NCBI GenBank assembly: GCA_900466005.1 | Contig: UEGQ01000028.1 | Coordinates: forward strand, 1-36,080 | Reading direction: 5' to 3' | DNA: 36,080 nucleotides | DNA from: Hyphomicrobiales bacterium | Lineage (GTDB): Bacteria; Pseudomonadota; Alphaproteobacteria; Rhizobiales; Rhizobiaceae | Part shown: positions 8,269 through 19,378 of the stretch, piece after piece | How the letters are laid out: each line of letters begins with the position of its first letter | Numbering within the stretch: position 1 is the first letter of the stretch | The notes under the pieces: generated by a model | What the model was told of the DNA's origin: nothing | Seen by the model: the letters and a program-made list of their open reading frames with translations, nothing else | The model's database searches: none | Position numbers and translations under genes: made by a program

Positions 8269-9269
8269 CAAGCAGCCTCCTGGACGGTCTCGACGGCAAA
8301 GCAGGCGACGCGGTGCGGGCCGCCGTCGGAAAGGGTTTCGAGCCGCGGCACCTGTTCGTGGCAGACCGCCGTGACGAGCGGGCAGCGCGGCGCAAACGGA
8401 CAGCCTTTCGGCCGGCGACCGGGTTCCGGCGGCGTGCCGCCAATGGAGCTCAGCCGGCTCGTCGGCTGGTCGTTGATCTGTGGGATGGAGGCCAGGAGAC
8501 CTCGCGTATAGGGGTGCTGCGGCCGGCCGTAGAGTGCGTCGACGGGTGCGTCCTCGACCACCGTTCCGGCATAGAGGACCACGACACGGTCGACGAGGCC
8601 GGCGATCAGTGCGAGGTCATGGGTGATCCAGACGATCGACATGCCGAGCCGTGTCCGCAGCGTCTTCACGAGGTCGACGATCTGCGCCTGGATCGTCACG
8701 TCGAGTGCCGTGGTGGGCTCGTCGGCGATCAGCAGTTGCGGATCGCAGGCAAGCCCGATCGCGATCATCACACGCTGGCGCATGCCGCCGGAAAGCTCGT
8801 GGGGATAGGCCTGCAGGCGCTGTTCCGGCCCGGGAATGCCGACGAGCGTCAGGAGCTCGATTGCCCGGGCGCGCGCCTCGTCCTTCTTCATGCCGCGATG
8901 ATAGCGCAACGGCTCGCAGATCTGGTCGCCGATCCGCATCACCGGATTGAGCGAGGTCATCGGGTCCTGGAAGACGAAACCGATGTCACCGCCGCGGACC
9001 TTGCGGAGGTCGGCATTGGACATGGTCTGCAGGTCGCGCCCCTCGAAGACAGCCGAGCCTCTGGCGACCCTGATCTTGTTCGGCAGGAGCCGCATCAGAC
9101 TCAACATCGTGAGGCTCTTGCCGCAGCCGGACTCGCCGACGATGCCGAGCGTCTCGCCGCGGTCGACATGGAGGTCGATGCCGTCGACGACGACGGCCCT
9201 GCCGGAACGGGTCTCGACTTCGATCGTCAGGTCGCGGACGTCGAGGAGGCGTGTCTTCTCTATCGTCAT
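8268..9269 (-). CDS. Dipeptide/oligopeptide-type ABC transporter ATP-binding protein (OppD/DppD-like)
   Basis: A 333-residue ATPase beginning MTIEKTRLLDVRDLTIEV. Walker A is GESGCGKSLT, the Q-loop FQDPMTSLNPVM, signature LSGGMRQRVMIAIGL (the usual OppD form), Walker B LLIADEPTTALDVT and H-loop ITHDLALIAGL. The C-terminal family extension with cysteines (GCPFAPRCPLVTAVC) is present. The start at 9269 overlaps the stop of the permease gene by four bases (ATGA). The open frame runs far upstream in the antisense of the permease, but that part has no coding meaning. It is the partner of the OppF-like ATPase downstream. Confidence 0.95.
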   Translation of the reverse strand: MTIEKTRLLDVRDLTIEVETRSGRAVVVDGIDLHVDRGETLGIVGESGCGKSLTMLSLMRLLPNKIRVARGSAVFEGRDLQTMSNADLRKVRGGDIGFVFQDPMTSLNPVMRIGDQICEPLRYHRGMKKDEARARAIELLTLVGIPGPEQRLQAYPHELSGGMRQRVMIAIGLACDPQLLIADEPTTALDVTIQAQIVDLVKTLRTRLGMSIVWITHDLALIAGLVDRVVVLYAGTVVEDAPVDALYGRPQHPYTRGLLASIPQINDQPTSRLSSIGGTPPEPGRRPKGCPFAPRCPLVTAVCHEQVPRLETLSDGGPHRVACFAVETVQEAA

Positions 9270-10228
9270 TTGCTGCCCCGCGGGTTGAGCGCATCGTTGA
9301 GGCCGTCGCCGAGGAAGCTGAAGGCGACGGAGGCGAGCCCGAGCACTGCCGCGGGCGCCGCGAGCAGATGAGGATAGTGCTGCCAGACACGCAGGCCGTC
9401 GGAAATCATGTTGCCCCAGCTCGGCGTCGGCGGATTGACCCCGACTCCGAGGAAGCTGAAGGCGCTTTCCAGCACCATCGCCGTGCCGAGCCCGGCGCTC
9501 ACGGAGACAATCAGCGGGCCGAGCGCGTTCGGCACCACGTAACGCCTGATGACGATCCAGTTCGAGAGACCGAGCGCCGTCGCGGCGGTGACATAGGGGC
9601 GGTTGCGGATCGACAGAACCTGCGCGCGCACCAGCCGCGCATAGGGCGGCCAGGAAATGAGCGCCATGGAGCCGAAGACGAGGATGAAGTCGATCCACAC
9701 CGTCTCGCGATAGACGGGATTGAGCGTCGCCATATAGCGCGCTTCCATCCAGGCGGCGATCGGGGTCTTCAGCGAAGCGTTGATGACGACCACGAGGAGC
9801 AGGTTCGGCACCGACATGGTGACGTCGGTCAGCCACATGATGACGCGGTCGAAGGCGCCGCCGAAGAAGCCGGCGACGGCACCGAGCGTCAGCCCGATCA
9901 GCACCGCGACGAAGGTTACAATGACGGCAACCAGGAACGCGGTGCGGGTGCCATAGACCACGCGGCTGAAGACGTCGCGACCGAGATCGTCGGTGCCGAA
10001 GAGGTGCGCGAGGGAGGGGGCGAGATTGCGCGCGTCGAGGTCCTGGCTCAGATAGTCGTAGGGTGTCAGGTAAGGCCCGAAGATTGCCGTCAACCCCAGA
10101 ACGACGATCACGGCGAGGCCGAAGACGGCGAGACGGTTGCGCTTCAGCCGGAACCAGGCGTCGCGCCACAGACTGACGGTCGGTTCTTCCGGGCTGCCGG
10201 CGATCGGCGGTGCGGCAAGGCTGCTCAT
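9266..10228 (-). CDS. ABC transporter permease (DppC/OppC-like)
   Basis: A 320-residue inner-membrane permease. After a soluble N-terminus (about 35 residues) there is a first membrane segment (LAVFGLAVIVVLGLTAIFG), a periplasmic loop with the DppC-type block HLFGTDDLGRDVFSR, and then five further membrane segments with the coupling EAA-like loop (AATALGLSNWIVIRRYVVPNA). The ATG at 10228 is chosen because AGGAGG lies about 8 bases upstream and the preceding permease gene stops 2 bases before it; an in-frame ATG 21 bases earlier lacks such a site. It forms the membrane channel with the DppB-like protein. Confidence 0.94.
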   Translation of the reverse strand: MSSLAAPPIAGSPEEPTVSLWRDAWFRLKRNRLAVFGLAVIVVLGLTAIFGPYLTPYDYLSQDLDARNLAPSLAHLFGTDDLGRDVFSRVVYGTRTAFLVAVIVTFVAVLIGLTLGAVAGFFGGAFDRVIMWLTDVTMSVPNLLLVVVINASLKTPIAAWMEARYMATLNPVYRETVWIDFILVFGSMALISWPPYARLVRAQVLSIRNRPYVTAATALGLSNWIVIRRYVVPNALGPLIVSVSAGLGTAMVLESAFSFLGVGVNPPTPSWGNMISDGLRVWQHYPHLLAAPAAVLGLASVAFSFLGDGLNDALNPRGSK

Positions 10229-10229
10229 G

Positions 10230-11186
10230 TCAGCGGCTCCTCCTGGCATCGGTGGCACGGGGATCGAGCAAGGGATAGAGAATGTCGACCAAGAGATTGG
10301 AGAGCATCACCAGGAAGGACCCGATGAGGGTGATTGCGAGGATCACCGGATAGTCGGAATTGGTGAGCGCCTGGACCGTCAGGCGTCCGAGGCCGGGCAG
10401 GCCGAAGACCAGCTCGACGAAGATCGCGCCGTTGACGATGGTGATCATGATGAGACCGAGTTGGGTGACGACCGGCGTCAGGACCGGCCGCAGGATGTGG
10501 CGCAGCGCGACGACGATCTCCGGAACACCCTTGGCACGGGCGGTGCGCACGAAATCTTCCGACAATACCTCGATGACCGCGGCCCGGGTCTGGCGCACGA
10601 TGAGCGCGATCGGCTGGAAGGACAGCACCACGAGCGGCAGGAGAATGCGCACGTCGAGGACCCCGCCCCAGCCATAGGGGACGTTCGAACCGGGTATGAG
10701 GATGATGAGGCCGACCATCAGCAGCGGGCCGGCGACATAGGCCGGTATCGCCCAGAGAAAGAGGGCGGAGCCGAGGATTGCGTAGTCGAGCCTGGAATTC
10801 TGGTTGAGCGCCGCGATCATGCCGAGCGGGATTGCGACCACTGCGGTCAGCACGATCGAGCAGAGCGCGAGCTTGAACGAGACGGGGGCGGCGGCCGAAA
10901 CCATGGCCCAGACCGAGCGGCCGGAGGTCAGCGAGTTGCCGAACCTGCCCTGTAGCAGATTGAAGATGTAGCTCGCGAACTGTTCAAGGAAGGGCCGGTT
11001 GAGGCCGGCGCTCTCGCGGATCGCCTCGATCTTCGCCGGGTTGTAGGCGACGTCGCCGGGCGCCCGTAGAAAGATGAGCTTGATCGGATCTCCCGCACCA
11101 TAAAAGGCGAGTGCATAGACCGCAAGCATCACGATCAGCACCGAGGGTATCCAGATGGCAAAGCGAGTGAGCACGTAGCGGAGCAA
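10230..11186 (-). CDS. ABC transporter permease (DppB/OppB-like)
   Basis: An inner-membrane permease of about 318 residues starting MLRYVLTRFAIWIPSVL, the usual DppB opening with the first membrane helix. The family block EQFASYIFNLLQGRFGNS follows, then five more hydrophobic segments and the EAA loop RTARAKGVPEIVVALRHILRP. The chosen start is TTG at 11186, because GGGAGG ends 5 bases before it; a GTG two codons earlier (11192) abuts that ribosome site and so looks less suitable. It follows the binding-protein gene after about 150 bases that hold a strong stem-loop, and it is the first of five or six tightly packed genes. Confidence 0.93.
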   Translation of the reverse strand: MLRYVLTRFAIWIPSVLIVMLAVYALAFYGAGDPIKLIFLRAPGDVAYNPAKIEAIRESAGLNRPFLEQFASYIFNLLQGRFGNSLTSGRSVWAMVSAAAPVSFKLALCSIVLTAVVAIPLGMIAALNQNSRLDYAILGSALFLWAIPAYVAGPLLMVGLIILIPGSNVPYGWGGVLDVRILLPLVVLSFQPIALIVRQTRAAVIEVLSEDFVRTARAKGVPEIVVALRHILRPVLTPVVTQLGLIMITIVNGAIFVELVFGLPGLGRLTVQALTNSDYPVILAITLIGSFLVMLSNLLVDILYPLLDPRATDARRSR

Positions 11187-11239
11187 CGTCACCTCCCGTC
11201 CGTTGTGGGGACCTCACTCCGGACCCCGCTCGTCTATAC

Positions 11240-11281
11240 CGCCCGCCGCATTCGCTTGGTTCCGGCGAATGCCGGCGGGCG
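11240..11281. repeat. Strong intergenic stem-loop between binding-protein and permease genes
   Basis: The arms CGCCCGCCGCATTCGC (11240-11255) and GCGAATGCCGGCGGGCG (11265-11281) pair over 16 bases with one bulged base around a 9-base loop. It lies just after the stop of the binding-protein gene and before the permease gene in the same transcript. No run of U follows on either strand, so it looks like an mRNA-stabilising or processing structure rather than an intrinsic terminator. It may also be a copy of a dispersed palindrome. Confidence 0.75.
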
Positions 11282-11337
11282 TCATCCCGGCGCAAGGACC
11301 GTCGAGCCCTAGCGCGTTGTCCTTCGGTCGGTCGGCG

Positions 11338-12981
11338 TCAGCCGATCGAGATTTCCCAGGGCGCGATCACCTGCCAGTCGAGGTTCTTGTCGATCCCCTT
11401 GACCTCCTTGGTGGCCCAGCGCGACATGGTCTGAGCATACCACGGAATGAAGGCCCAATCCTCGCGGAACGCCTTTTGCGCCTCCTGGGCGAGCGCCACG
11501 CGCTCGGGATCGTCGGCCGCCTTGGTCGCGGCGTCCGCAAGCAGGCTGTCGACCTTGTCGTTCTTGTAGCCGCCGAGCTTGTTCTGCGCGTTGGACGAGG
11601 TCGAGGCGATCGAGCCGGCGAGATAGGAGACGGCGTCGGGCACGCGGGTGCCGACGTCGTCACGGAAGATCTGCACCGCATTCTGGTCCGGGCCGGCATA
11701 GGCGTCCTGCTGCGGCTTCATGTCGACGGCGGTGATGCCGAGGTTCTGGCGCCACTGTTCGGCGATGTACTGGGCTGCGGCCTCGATCGCCGGGCCGGAG
11801 ACGCCGACGAAGAGCAGCTTCGGCAGCCGCTCGGGCCCGCCGTAGCTCGATTCCGCAAGCAGCTTCTTGGCGCCTTCGGGATCGTAGGGGAAGGGTTCGA
11901 AGCCGGAATTCTCCGCACCCGGAACCGAGTTCAGGATCTGGTCGGTCTTCTTGTGCGGGCCGTCCGGATAAGACGCCTTGATCAGGCCCTCGCGATCGAC
12001 CGCCATGATCAGCGCCTGGCGAACCTTCGGATCGTCCATCGGAGCGCGTGCCATGTTGAACCAGAAATGCTGGCTTGTCGGGATGGTTGGACCGGACGAG
12101 AACTCCGGGCCGAGATCCTTGACGATCGTGGAGGTTACGAGCTCGGTATGGGCATTGAACTCGCCGGAGTTGAGCAGCGAGGTCGCCGTCACGTTGTCTT
12201 CGATCGAGCTGATCTCGATGCGCGATAGCTTAGGCTTCGGCCCGAAGAAGTTCTCGTTCGGCTCGAAGGCAAGCTTGCCGCCGTCGAGATCGATCTCGAC
12301 GAGCTTGAACGGGCCGGAATAGACCGCGCCATTGTCGGGCATGTACCAGTCGGCGATTTCCTCGCCGTCCTCGCCGCGCACCTGCGAGGCCTTGGCGATC
12401 GGGATGATGTGGTTGGCGAGGCGCATGAAGAAGATCGGGTCGACAGCCGAGAGCGTGACCACGACGGTGCCCTCGTCGGGCGTGGCAACGCCGGAAAGCT
12501 CCTTGGCGCCGCCTCCGGTCACGTCCGCATAGCCGGCGACCTTGGAGAGAACCTGGTCTGCGCGCTGGTTCTTCGTGTTCGCCATGGCCGAGACCTCCCA
12601 GGAGGTCTTGACGTCGGCGGCGGTGATCTTGCTGCCGTCGGAGAAGGTCGCCTTCGGATCGAGCTTGAAGGTCCAGACCTTGTTGTCGGAGGTTTCCCAG
12701 CTCGTAAAGACGTAGGGATGGATCTTGCCATCCGCGTCGAAATACATCGGTGACGCCCACCAGACGGAGTTCCAGCGGAAAGGCGCCCCGCCGCCCCTCA
12801 GAGGTGACCAGTCCTGGCTGAACGCCGGATGGGCCACTTTCAGGACCTGCTCTCCGGCCGCCGCGACGATCTTTGCGTTGAGGCCGAGAAGCGTGAAGCT
12901 GACGCCCGCGGTCAGCCCGAGTTTCAATGCATCGCGGCGCGAAAGTCCTGCGCCGGGTCCTCCAACGTTGCCGTCAGACAT
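11338..12981 (-). CDS. ABC transporter substrate-binding protein, SBP_bac_5 (DppA/OppA-like) family
   Basis: A 547-residue periplasmic binding protein. The N-terminus holds a twin-arginine signal (SRRDALKLGLTAG) with a hydrophobic core, ending near AAAGEQ, so Tat export of the folded protein is expected. The mature part has family-5 landmarks such as the TFSDGSKITAADV block, EPNENFFGPKPKL and VRQALIMAVDREGL. The ATG at 12981 has GGGAGGAG upstream. It opens the minus arm of the catabolic locus. Family-5 proteins bind peptides, but some bind oligosaccharides or other solutes. The neighbouring sugar-acid enzymes favour a carbohydrate-like ligand, which is inference. Confidence 0.94.
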   Translation of the reverse strand: MSDGNVGGPGAGLSRRDALKLGLTAGVSFTLLGLNAKIVAAAGEQVLKVAHPAFSQDWSPLRGGGAPFRWNSVWWASPMYFDADGKIHPYVFTSWETSDNKVWTFKLDPKATFSDGSKITAADVKTSWEVSAMANTKNQRADQVLSKVAGYADVTGGGAKELSGVATPDEGTVVVTLSAVDPIFFMRLANHIIPIAKASQVRGEDGEEIADWYMPDNGAVYSGPFKLVEIDLDGGKLAFEPNENFFGPKPKLSRIEISSIEDNVTATSLLNSGEFNAHTELVTSTIVKDLGPEFSSGPTIPTSQHFWFNMARAPMDDPKVRQALIMAVDREGLIKASYPDGPHKKTDQILNSVPGAENSGFEPFPYDPEGAKKLLAESSYGGPERLPKLLFVGVSGPAIEAAAQYIAEQWRQNLGITAVDMKPQQDAYAGPDQNAVQIFRDDVGTRVPDAVSYLAGSIASTSSNAQNKLGGYKNDKVDSLLADAATKAADDPERVALAQEAQKAFREDWAFIPWYAQTMSRWATKEVKGIDKNLDWQVIAPWEISIG

Positions 12982-13275
12982 TCCGTCTCCTCCCTTTGAA
13001 AGTGTCCTCCACCACCGGCAGCCTTCACCGAGGGCTGGCCTCCCGCCTTGCCGGGGATAACGAAGACTGCGATCTTAATGTAAATATGTCAACGCAAAAT
13101 CGTAAGATCGGTACGCCACTTCGGATATTTCTGAAAATATCATATAGAAACAATGTTATATTGGCCGGTTGAAATGAATGCCGACATCGTTGAATTGACA
13201 AGTTAGCCAAAGTTCCGCAGAAATCTGTTCCCGGAGGTCGATCGGGACGGCCCGATGACAGCAGGAGGAGCGCCA
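12982..13275. promoter_or_regulatory. Divergent control region of the catabolic locus
   Basis: 294 bases separate the binding-protein gene (minus) from the DapA-family gene (plus). The middle, about 13070-13200, is markedly AT-rich for this genome and must hold both promoters. TTGACA-like hexamers are present on the plus strand (13195-13200) and on the minus strand (13087-13092), but neither has a convincing -10 at 17 bases, so I do not assign promoters. The sequence CAATGTTATATTG at 13151-13163 shares the TGTTAT half-site with the inverted repeat upstream of the dehydrogenase gene (15439-15458), which may mark a shared operator for the GntR protein. Confidence 0.55.
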
Positions 13276-14193
13276 ATGGGAGTTCACAAGATTACAGGTG
13301 TATTCAGCGCGGCGGCCACGCCGCTCGATTCCGACGGCAATCCGGATCTCAAGCGCTTTTCGGGCCATTGCCGGCGGCTGCTCGACGAGGGTTGCCACGG
13401 CATCGCGCTGCTCGGCACCACCGGAGAGGCAAATTCCTTCTCCGTGCGCGAGCGTATCGCGATCCTCGAGAGTGCGGTGAGCGCCGGAATTCCTGCTGAT
13501 CGCCTGCTGCCGGGCACCGGCGTCGCGGCGACTCCGGATACCGTCGAGCTGACGCGGCATGCGCTTTCCCTCGGCGTCACCAAGGTGGTGATGCTGCCGC
13601 CCTTCTATTACAAGGGCGTATCCGACGACGGGCTCTTTGCTGCCTACAGTCACATCCTCGATGCGATCGCCGATGATCGCCTGCAGGTGATCCTCTATCA
13701 CATTCCGCAGGTCTCCGGCATTCCGCTCTCCCTTCCGCTCATCGAGAGGCTGATCGCGGCCTATCCGCAACAGGTGGTCGGAATCAAGGATTCTGCGGGC
13801 GATTTCAACAGCATGCAGGGTCTCGTCGAGACGTTCCCGGGCTTCTCGGTGCTGGCGGGGGCCGACCCGCTGATGCTGCCGCTCCTGAAGGTTGGCGGAG
13901 CGGGCTGCATCACCGCGACCTCCAACCTCGTCGCGGATTCCCTGCGGATCGTCTACGATCACGTGCATGATCCGGAGCGCCAGGCCGAGGTCGAGGCGGC
14001 GCAGGACCGGATCAATGCCTACCGCGCGCTGTCGAACACCTATGTGCAGATCCCGACGATCAAGGCGATGATCGGCCTCAAGACTGGCGAGGAGGGCTGG
14101 CGACGCACGCGCCCGCCGCTGATGCCGCTTGCCGATGCCGATTTTGCGGCGCTTGCCGCGCGCTTCTCCGAACTGCCGCGAGGTGTCCGATGA
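13276..14193 (+). CDS. DapA (dihydrodipicolinate synthase/NAL) family lyase or aldolase
   Basis: A 305-residue class I aldolase of the DapA/N-acetylneuraminate lyase superfamily. The barrel shows GTTGE at residues 47-51, Tyr141 (ILYHIPQ) and the Schiff-base Lys171 in VGIKDSAGD. The ATG at 13276 is chosen over the one at 13255 because GCAGGAGGAG precedes it properly. The superfamily cleaves or forms 2-oxo acids with pyruvate, covering sialic acid, 2-keto-3-deoxy sugar acids and dihydrodipicolinate. Its position at the head of a catabolic operon argues against a lysine-biosynthesis role. It is translationally coupled (ATGA) to the next gene. The substrate is not readable. Confidence 0.92.
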   Translation: MGVHKITGVFSAAATPLDSDGNPDLKRFSGHCRRLLDEGCHGIALLGTTGEANSFSVRERIAILESAVSAGIPADRLLPGTGVAATPDTVELTRHALSLGVTKVVMLPPFYYKGVSDDGLFAAYSHILDAIADDRLQVILYHIPQVSGIPLSLPLIERLIAAYPQQVVGIKDSAGDFNSMQGLVETFPGFSVLAGADPLMLPLLKVGGAGCITATSNLVADSLRIVYDHVHDPERQAEVEAAQDRINAYRALSNTYVQIPTIKAMIGLKTGEEGWRRTRPPLMPLADADFAALAARFSELPRGVR

Positions 14194-15392
14194 ACGCGCA
14201 CACTGCGATGTCGCCGGAGGCCGTTCCGGGTCTGATGACCGGAAAAATCGTAGAGAGTACGCGCTCTCCGGGGTACCTCGAAGCCTTCCTTCTGTCGCCC
14301 TGCGTGCAGAACCATGCGGCCAATCTCGCCTTCCTTGCCGACGGCACGCTCACCTGTGTCTGGTTCGGCGGGACCATGGAGGGTATGGGGGACATTTCGA
14401 TTTACATGTCACGGCTGGCGCCGGGCGGCGACCAATGGACGGTGCCCGAGAAGATGTCGGAGGATGCTGCGAAATCCGAGCAGAATCCGTTGATCTTTCA
14501 AGCCCCTGACGGTGCCGTCTGGCTGTTCTTCACCTCGCAGACCTCCGGCAACCAGGATGGTGCTGTTGTAAAGTGCAGGGTTTCGGAAGACGGTGGCAGG
14601 AGCTTCGGCGAGGTCCGCACGCTCTGTGACCTGCCGGGCACCTTCGTGCGTCAGCCGATCATCGTCAACGGCCGCGGAGACTGGCTTCTGCCGGTCTTCC
14701 TATGCCGGTCACTGCCGGGGCGGCGCTGGACCGGCGATGCCGATACGGCAGGCGTGCTGGTCTCCACCGATGAGGGGCGGAACTGGGAACTGCGGCATGT
14801 GCCGGAGAGCCTCGGTGCTGTCCACATGAACATCGTGCCTCGCCGCGAGGGGCGCATGGTCGCCTTCTACCGCAACCGCTTCGCGACCCGCATCCTGCGT
14901 TCTGTCTCCGAGGACGACGGCCTCACATGGAGTGCGCCGCAGCCGACGGAGCTTCCGAACAACAATTCCTCGATCCAGGCGATTGGACTTAAAAATGGTT
15001 CAATCGCAATGATTTACAATCACTCGAATGCGGGGACGTCATCAGCGCGGCGCACCTCGCTCTATGACGAGATCGAGGGCGAGGAACAGGTGGCGGAGGG
15101 CCCGGACGAGGGCGAGCAGGACAGTGGGCCGAAAGCGATCTGGGGTGTCCCCCGGGCGCCGTTGTCACTCGCCTTTTCCGCTGATGACGGCTTGCACTTT
15201 TCGTCCCGCATCGACCTCGACACGGGCGACGGCTATTGCCTCAGCAATAATTCCGCCGAAGCGGTCAATCGCGAATTCTCCTATCCGTCGATCGTCGAGG
15301 ACGGCAAAGGAGGGCTGCATGCCGCCTACACATATTATCGCCGCGCAATCAAGTATGTGCGCCTGCCGGTCCCGCGCTCCGTTGACAAGTGA
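14190..15392 (+). CDS. Sialidase-like (BNR/Asp-box beta-propeller) protein, cytoplasmic
   Basis: A 400-residue protein of the predicted neuraminidase group (COG4692-like). Four Asp-box-like motifs can be seen: SEDGGRSF near residue 133, STDEGRNW near 192, SEDDGLTW near 240 and SADDGLHF near 330. Other conserved-looking blocks are HAANLAFLADGTL, FVRQPIIVNG, VHMNIV and LPNNNSSIQA, and a C-terminal GDGYCLSNNS with NREFSYPSI. It has no signal peptide, so it should act in the cytoplasm on an imported compound, unlike secreted sialidases. The start overlaps the DapA-family stop as ATGA. Proteins of this group are not reliably true sialidases; a glycosidase or lyase acting on another acidic sugar is equally possible. 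Confidence 0.85.
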   Translation: MNAHTAMSPEAVPGLMTGKIVESTRSPGYLEAFLLSPCVQNHAANLAFLADGTLTCVWFGGTMEGMGDISIYMSRLAPGGDQWTVPEKMSEDAAKSEQNPLIFQAPDGAVWLFFTSQTSGNQDGAVVKCRVSEDGGRSFGEVRTLCDLPGTFVRQPIIVNGRGDWLLPVFLCRSLPGRRWTGDADTAGVLVSTDEGRNWELRHVPESLGAVHMNIVPRREGRMVAFYRNRFATRILRSVSEDDGLTWSAPQPTELPNNNSSIQAIGLKNGSIAMIYNHSNAGTSSARRTSLYDEIEGEEQVAEGPDEGEQDSGPKAIWGVPRAPLSLAFSADDGLHFSSRIDLDTGDGYCLSNNSAEAVNREFSYPSIVEDGKGGLHAAYTYYRRAIKYVRLPVPRSVDK

Positions 15393-15438
15393 ACGGTCCG
15401 TTTGGCGCAAAACCGCTTGCACCACGGATGTCCATGCG

Positions 15439-15458
15439 ATAACAACTTTACATGTTAT
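15439..15458. promoter_or_regulatory. Inverted repeat ATAACA-N8-TGTTAT, possible operator
   Basis: A perfect 6-base inverted repeat with an 8-base spacer lies in the 94-base gap before the iron-alcohol dehydrogenase gene, about 30 bases upstream of its start and just before the ribosome site. The spacing of one helical turn and a half between half-site centres suits a dimeric regulator. The GntR protein of the locus is the obvious candidate, but that is inference. Confidence 0.45.
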
Positions 15459-15486
15459 GTGGCGGACCTGAGGGAGGAGTTCTTCG

Positions 15487-16620
15487 ATGGCCAGTCTTCA
15501 ATCGCCGATCACCGTCGTCCGGCCGGACATCATCGAGTTCGGCGTGGGGACGGCCGGCCGTCTGGGCAGGTGGGCCGCTGACAAGGGCTATCGCCGGACG
15601 CTCGTTGTTTCCGACGCCTTCAACGCCTCCCGCGTCGAGGTCCTCGAACTGCCGGGATCGGTCTCGGTCTTCGCCGAGGTGAAGCCGGAGCCCGACACCC
15701 ATAATCTCGGCCGCGTGCTGGCAGCAGCGCGCGAGGCGGATGCCGATCTCGTGGTCGGTTTCGGTGGCGGCAGCGCCATGGATCTGGCGAAGCTCGCCGC
15801 GGTGCTTTGCGGTTCCTCGCAGGAACTGGCGGACGTGGTCGGCGCGAACCGGGTGAAGGGGCCGCGCAAGGTCGCACTCGCGCAGGTGCCGACGACTGCC
15901 GGCACCGGGAGCGAGGCGGGCATCCGCGCGCTCGTGACCGATCCTGACAGCCGTGCGAAGCTCGCAGTCGAAAGCCTGCACATGCTGGCGGATATCGCGG
16001 TCGTCGACCCGGCGCTCACCTTCACGGTGCCGGCGCGCACGACGGCAGCGACGGGCGTCGACGCGATGGCGCATTGCGTCGAGGCGTTCACCAATCGCAA
16101 GGCTCATCCGATGATCGACCTCTATGCGCTGGAGGGCACAAGGCTGGTCGGGCGTTATCTGGCGCGTGCGGTCCGCGACGGTTCGGATGCGGAGGCCCGC
16201 GCCGGCCTGTCGCTCGCCTCCCTCTATGGCGGTTTCTGTCTTGGTCCGGTCAACACCGCCGGCGGCCATGCGCTCGCCTATCCGCTCGGCACACGCTGGC
16301 ATGTGCCGCACGGCGCGGCAAACGCGCTGATCTTCCCGCATGTGCTCGCCTTCAACACCCCGGCCGTGCCGGAGAAGACCGCTGCCGTCATGGCCGCGCT
16401 CGGCTACGAGGGGCGAGGCGACGTCGACACCGTCTTTGAAGCGGCCTACGCCTTCTGCGCCGAGCTCGACATCGAGATGAAGCTGTCAGGCCTCGGCGTT
16501 CCGGAAAGCGATCTCGACGCCATGGCCGATGATGCCTTTGCGATCCGCCGGCTGCTCGACAACAACCCGCGTGACTTGAGCCGCAACGACATCCGCGCGA
16601 TCTACCAGACCGCCTATTGA
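15487..16620 (+). CDS. Iron-containing (type III) alcohol dehydrogenase family protein
   Basis: A 377-residue NAD(P)-dependent oxidoreductase. The cofactor loop VVGFGGGSAMDLAKLAA lies near residue 95, and the four metal ligands of the family are in place: Asp192 and His196 (GVDAMAHC), His261 (GGHALAYPLG) and His275 (WHVPHG). The ATG at 15487 follows GAGGGAGGAG. Proteins of this family reduce aldehydes or oxidise alcohols and hydroxy acids, and include maleylacetate reductases. In this operon it may oxidise or reduce the product of the DapA-family lyase before phosphorylation, which is a guess. The gene is followed after 58 bases by the PdxA2 gene. Confidence 0.93.
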   Translation: MASLQSPITVVRPDIIEFGVGTAGRLGRWAADKGYRRTLVVSDAFNASRVEVLELPGSVSVFAEVKPEPDTHNLGRVLAAAREADADLVVGFGGGSAMDLAKLAAVLCGSSQELADVVGANRVKGPRKVALAQVPTTAGTGSEAGIRALVTDPDSRAKLAVESLHMLADIAVVDPALTFTVPARTTAATGVDAMAHCVEAFTNRKAHPMIDLYALEGTRLVGRYLARAVRDGSDAEARAGLSLASLYGGFCLGPVNTAGGHALAYPLGTRWHVPHGAANALIFPHVLAFNTPAVPEKTAAVMAALGYEGRGDVDTVFEAAYAFCAELDIEMKLSGLGVPESDLDAMADDAFAIRRLLDNNPRDLSRNDIRAIYQTAY

Positions 16621-16678
16621 ACGAGAGGGGGCGATCCGGCCGGACGGTCGTGAGGACGCCCTGCAAGGAGCGATATCG

Positions 16679-17671
<993 letters not shown>

Positions 17672-17694
17672 GCGCCCGCCGCGGCCCGCATCGT

Positions 17695-19368
<1,674 letters not shown>

Positions 19369-19378
19369 GGCGTTCTCC

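Noticed and set aside
8268..10169. A 633-codon minus frame suggesting a permease-ATPase fusion
   Set aside because: Only the last 333 residues (from 9269) look like a protein. The first 300 are out of frame with the real permease gene and are rich in Arg, Ala and Pro, as shadow frames are.
13195..13217. TTGACA as a -35 box for the DapA-family gene
   Set aside because: No acceptable -10 hexamer lies 16-18 bases downstream.
13276..15392. A true sialic-acid utilisation (nan) operon
   Set aside because: No ManNAc kinase, epimerase, NagA or NagB-like gene is present, and the kinase is of the acid-sugar DUF1537 family.
17672..17694. A terminator between pdxA2 and hutU
   Set aside because: Only 23 bases lie between the stops and no stem with a U run can be formed.
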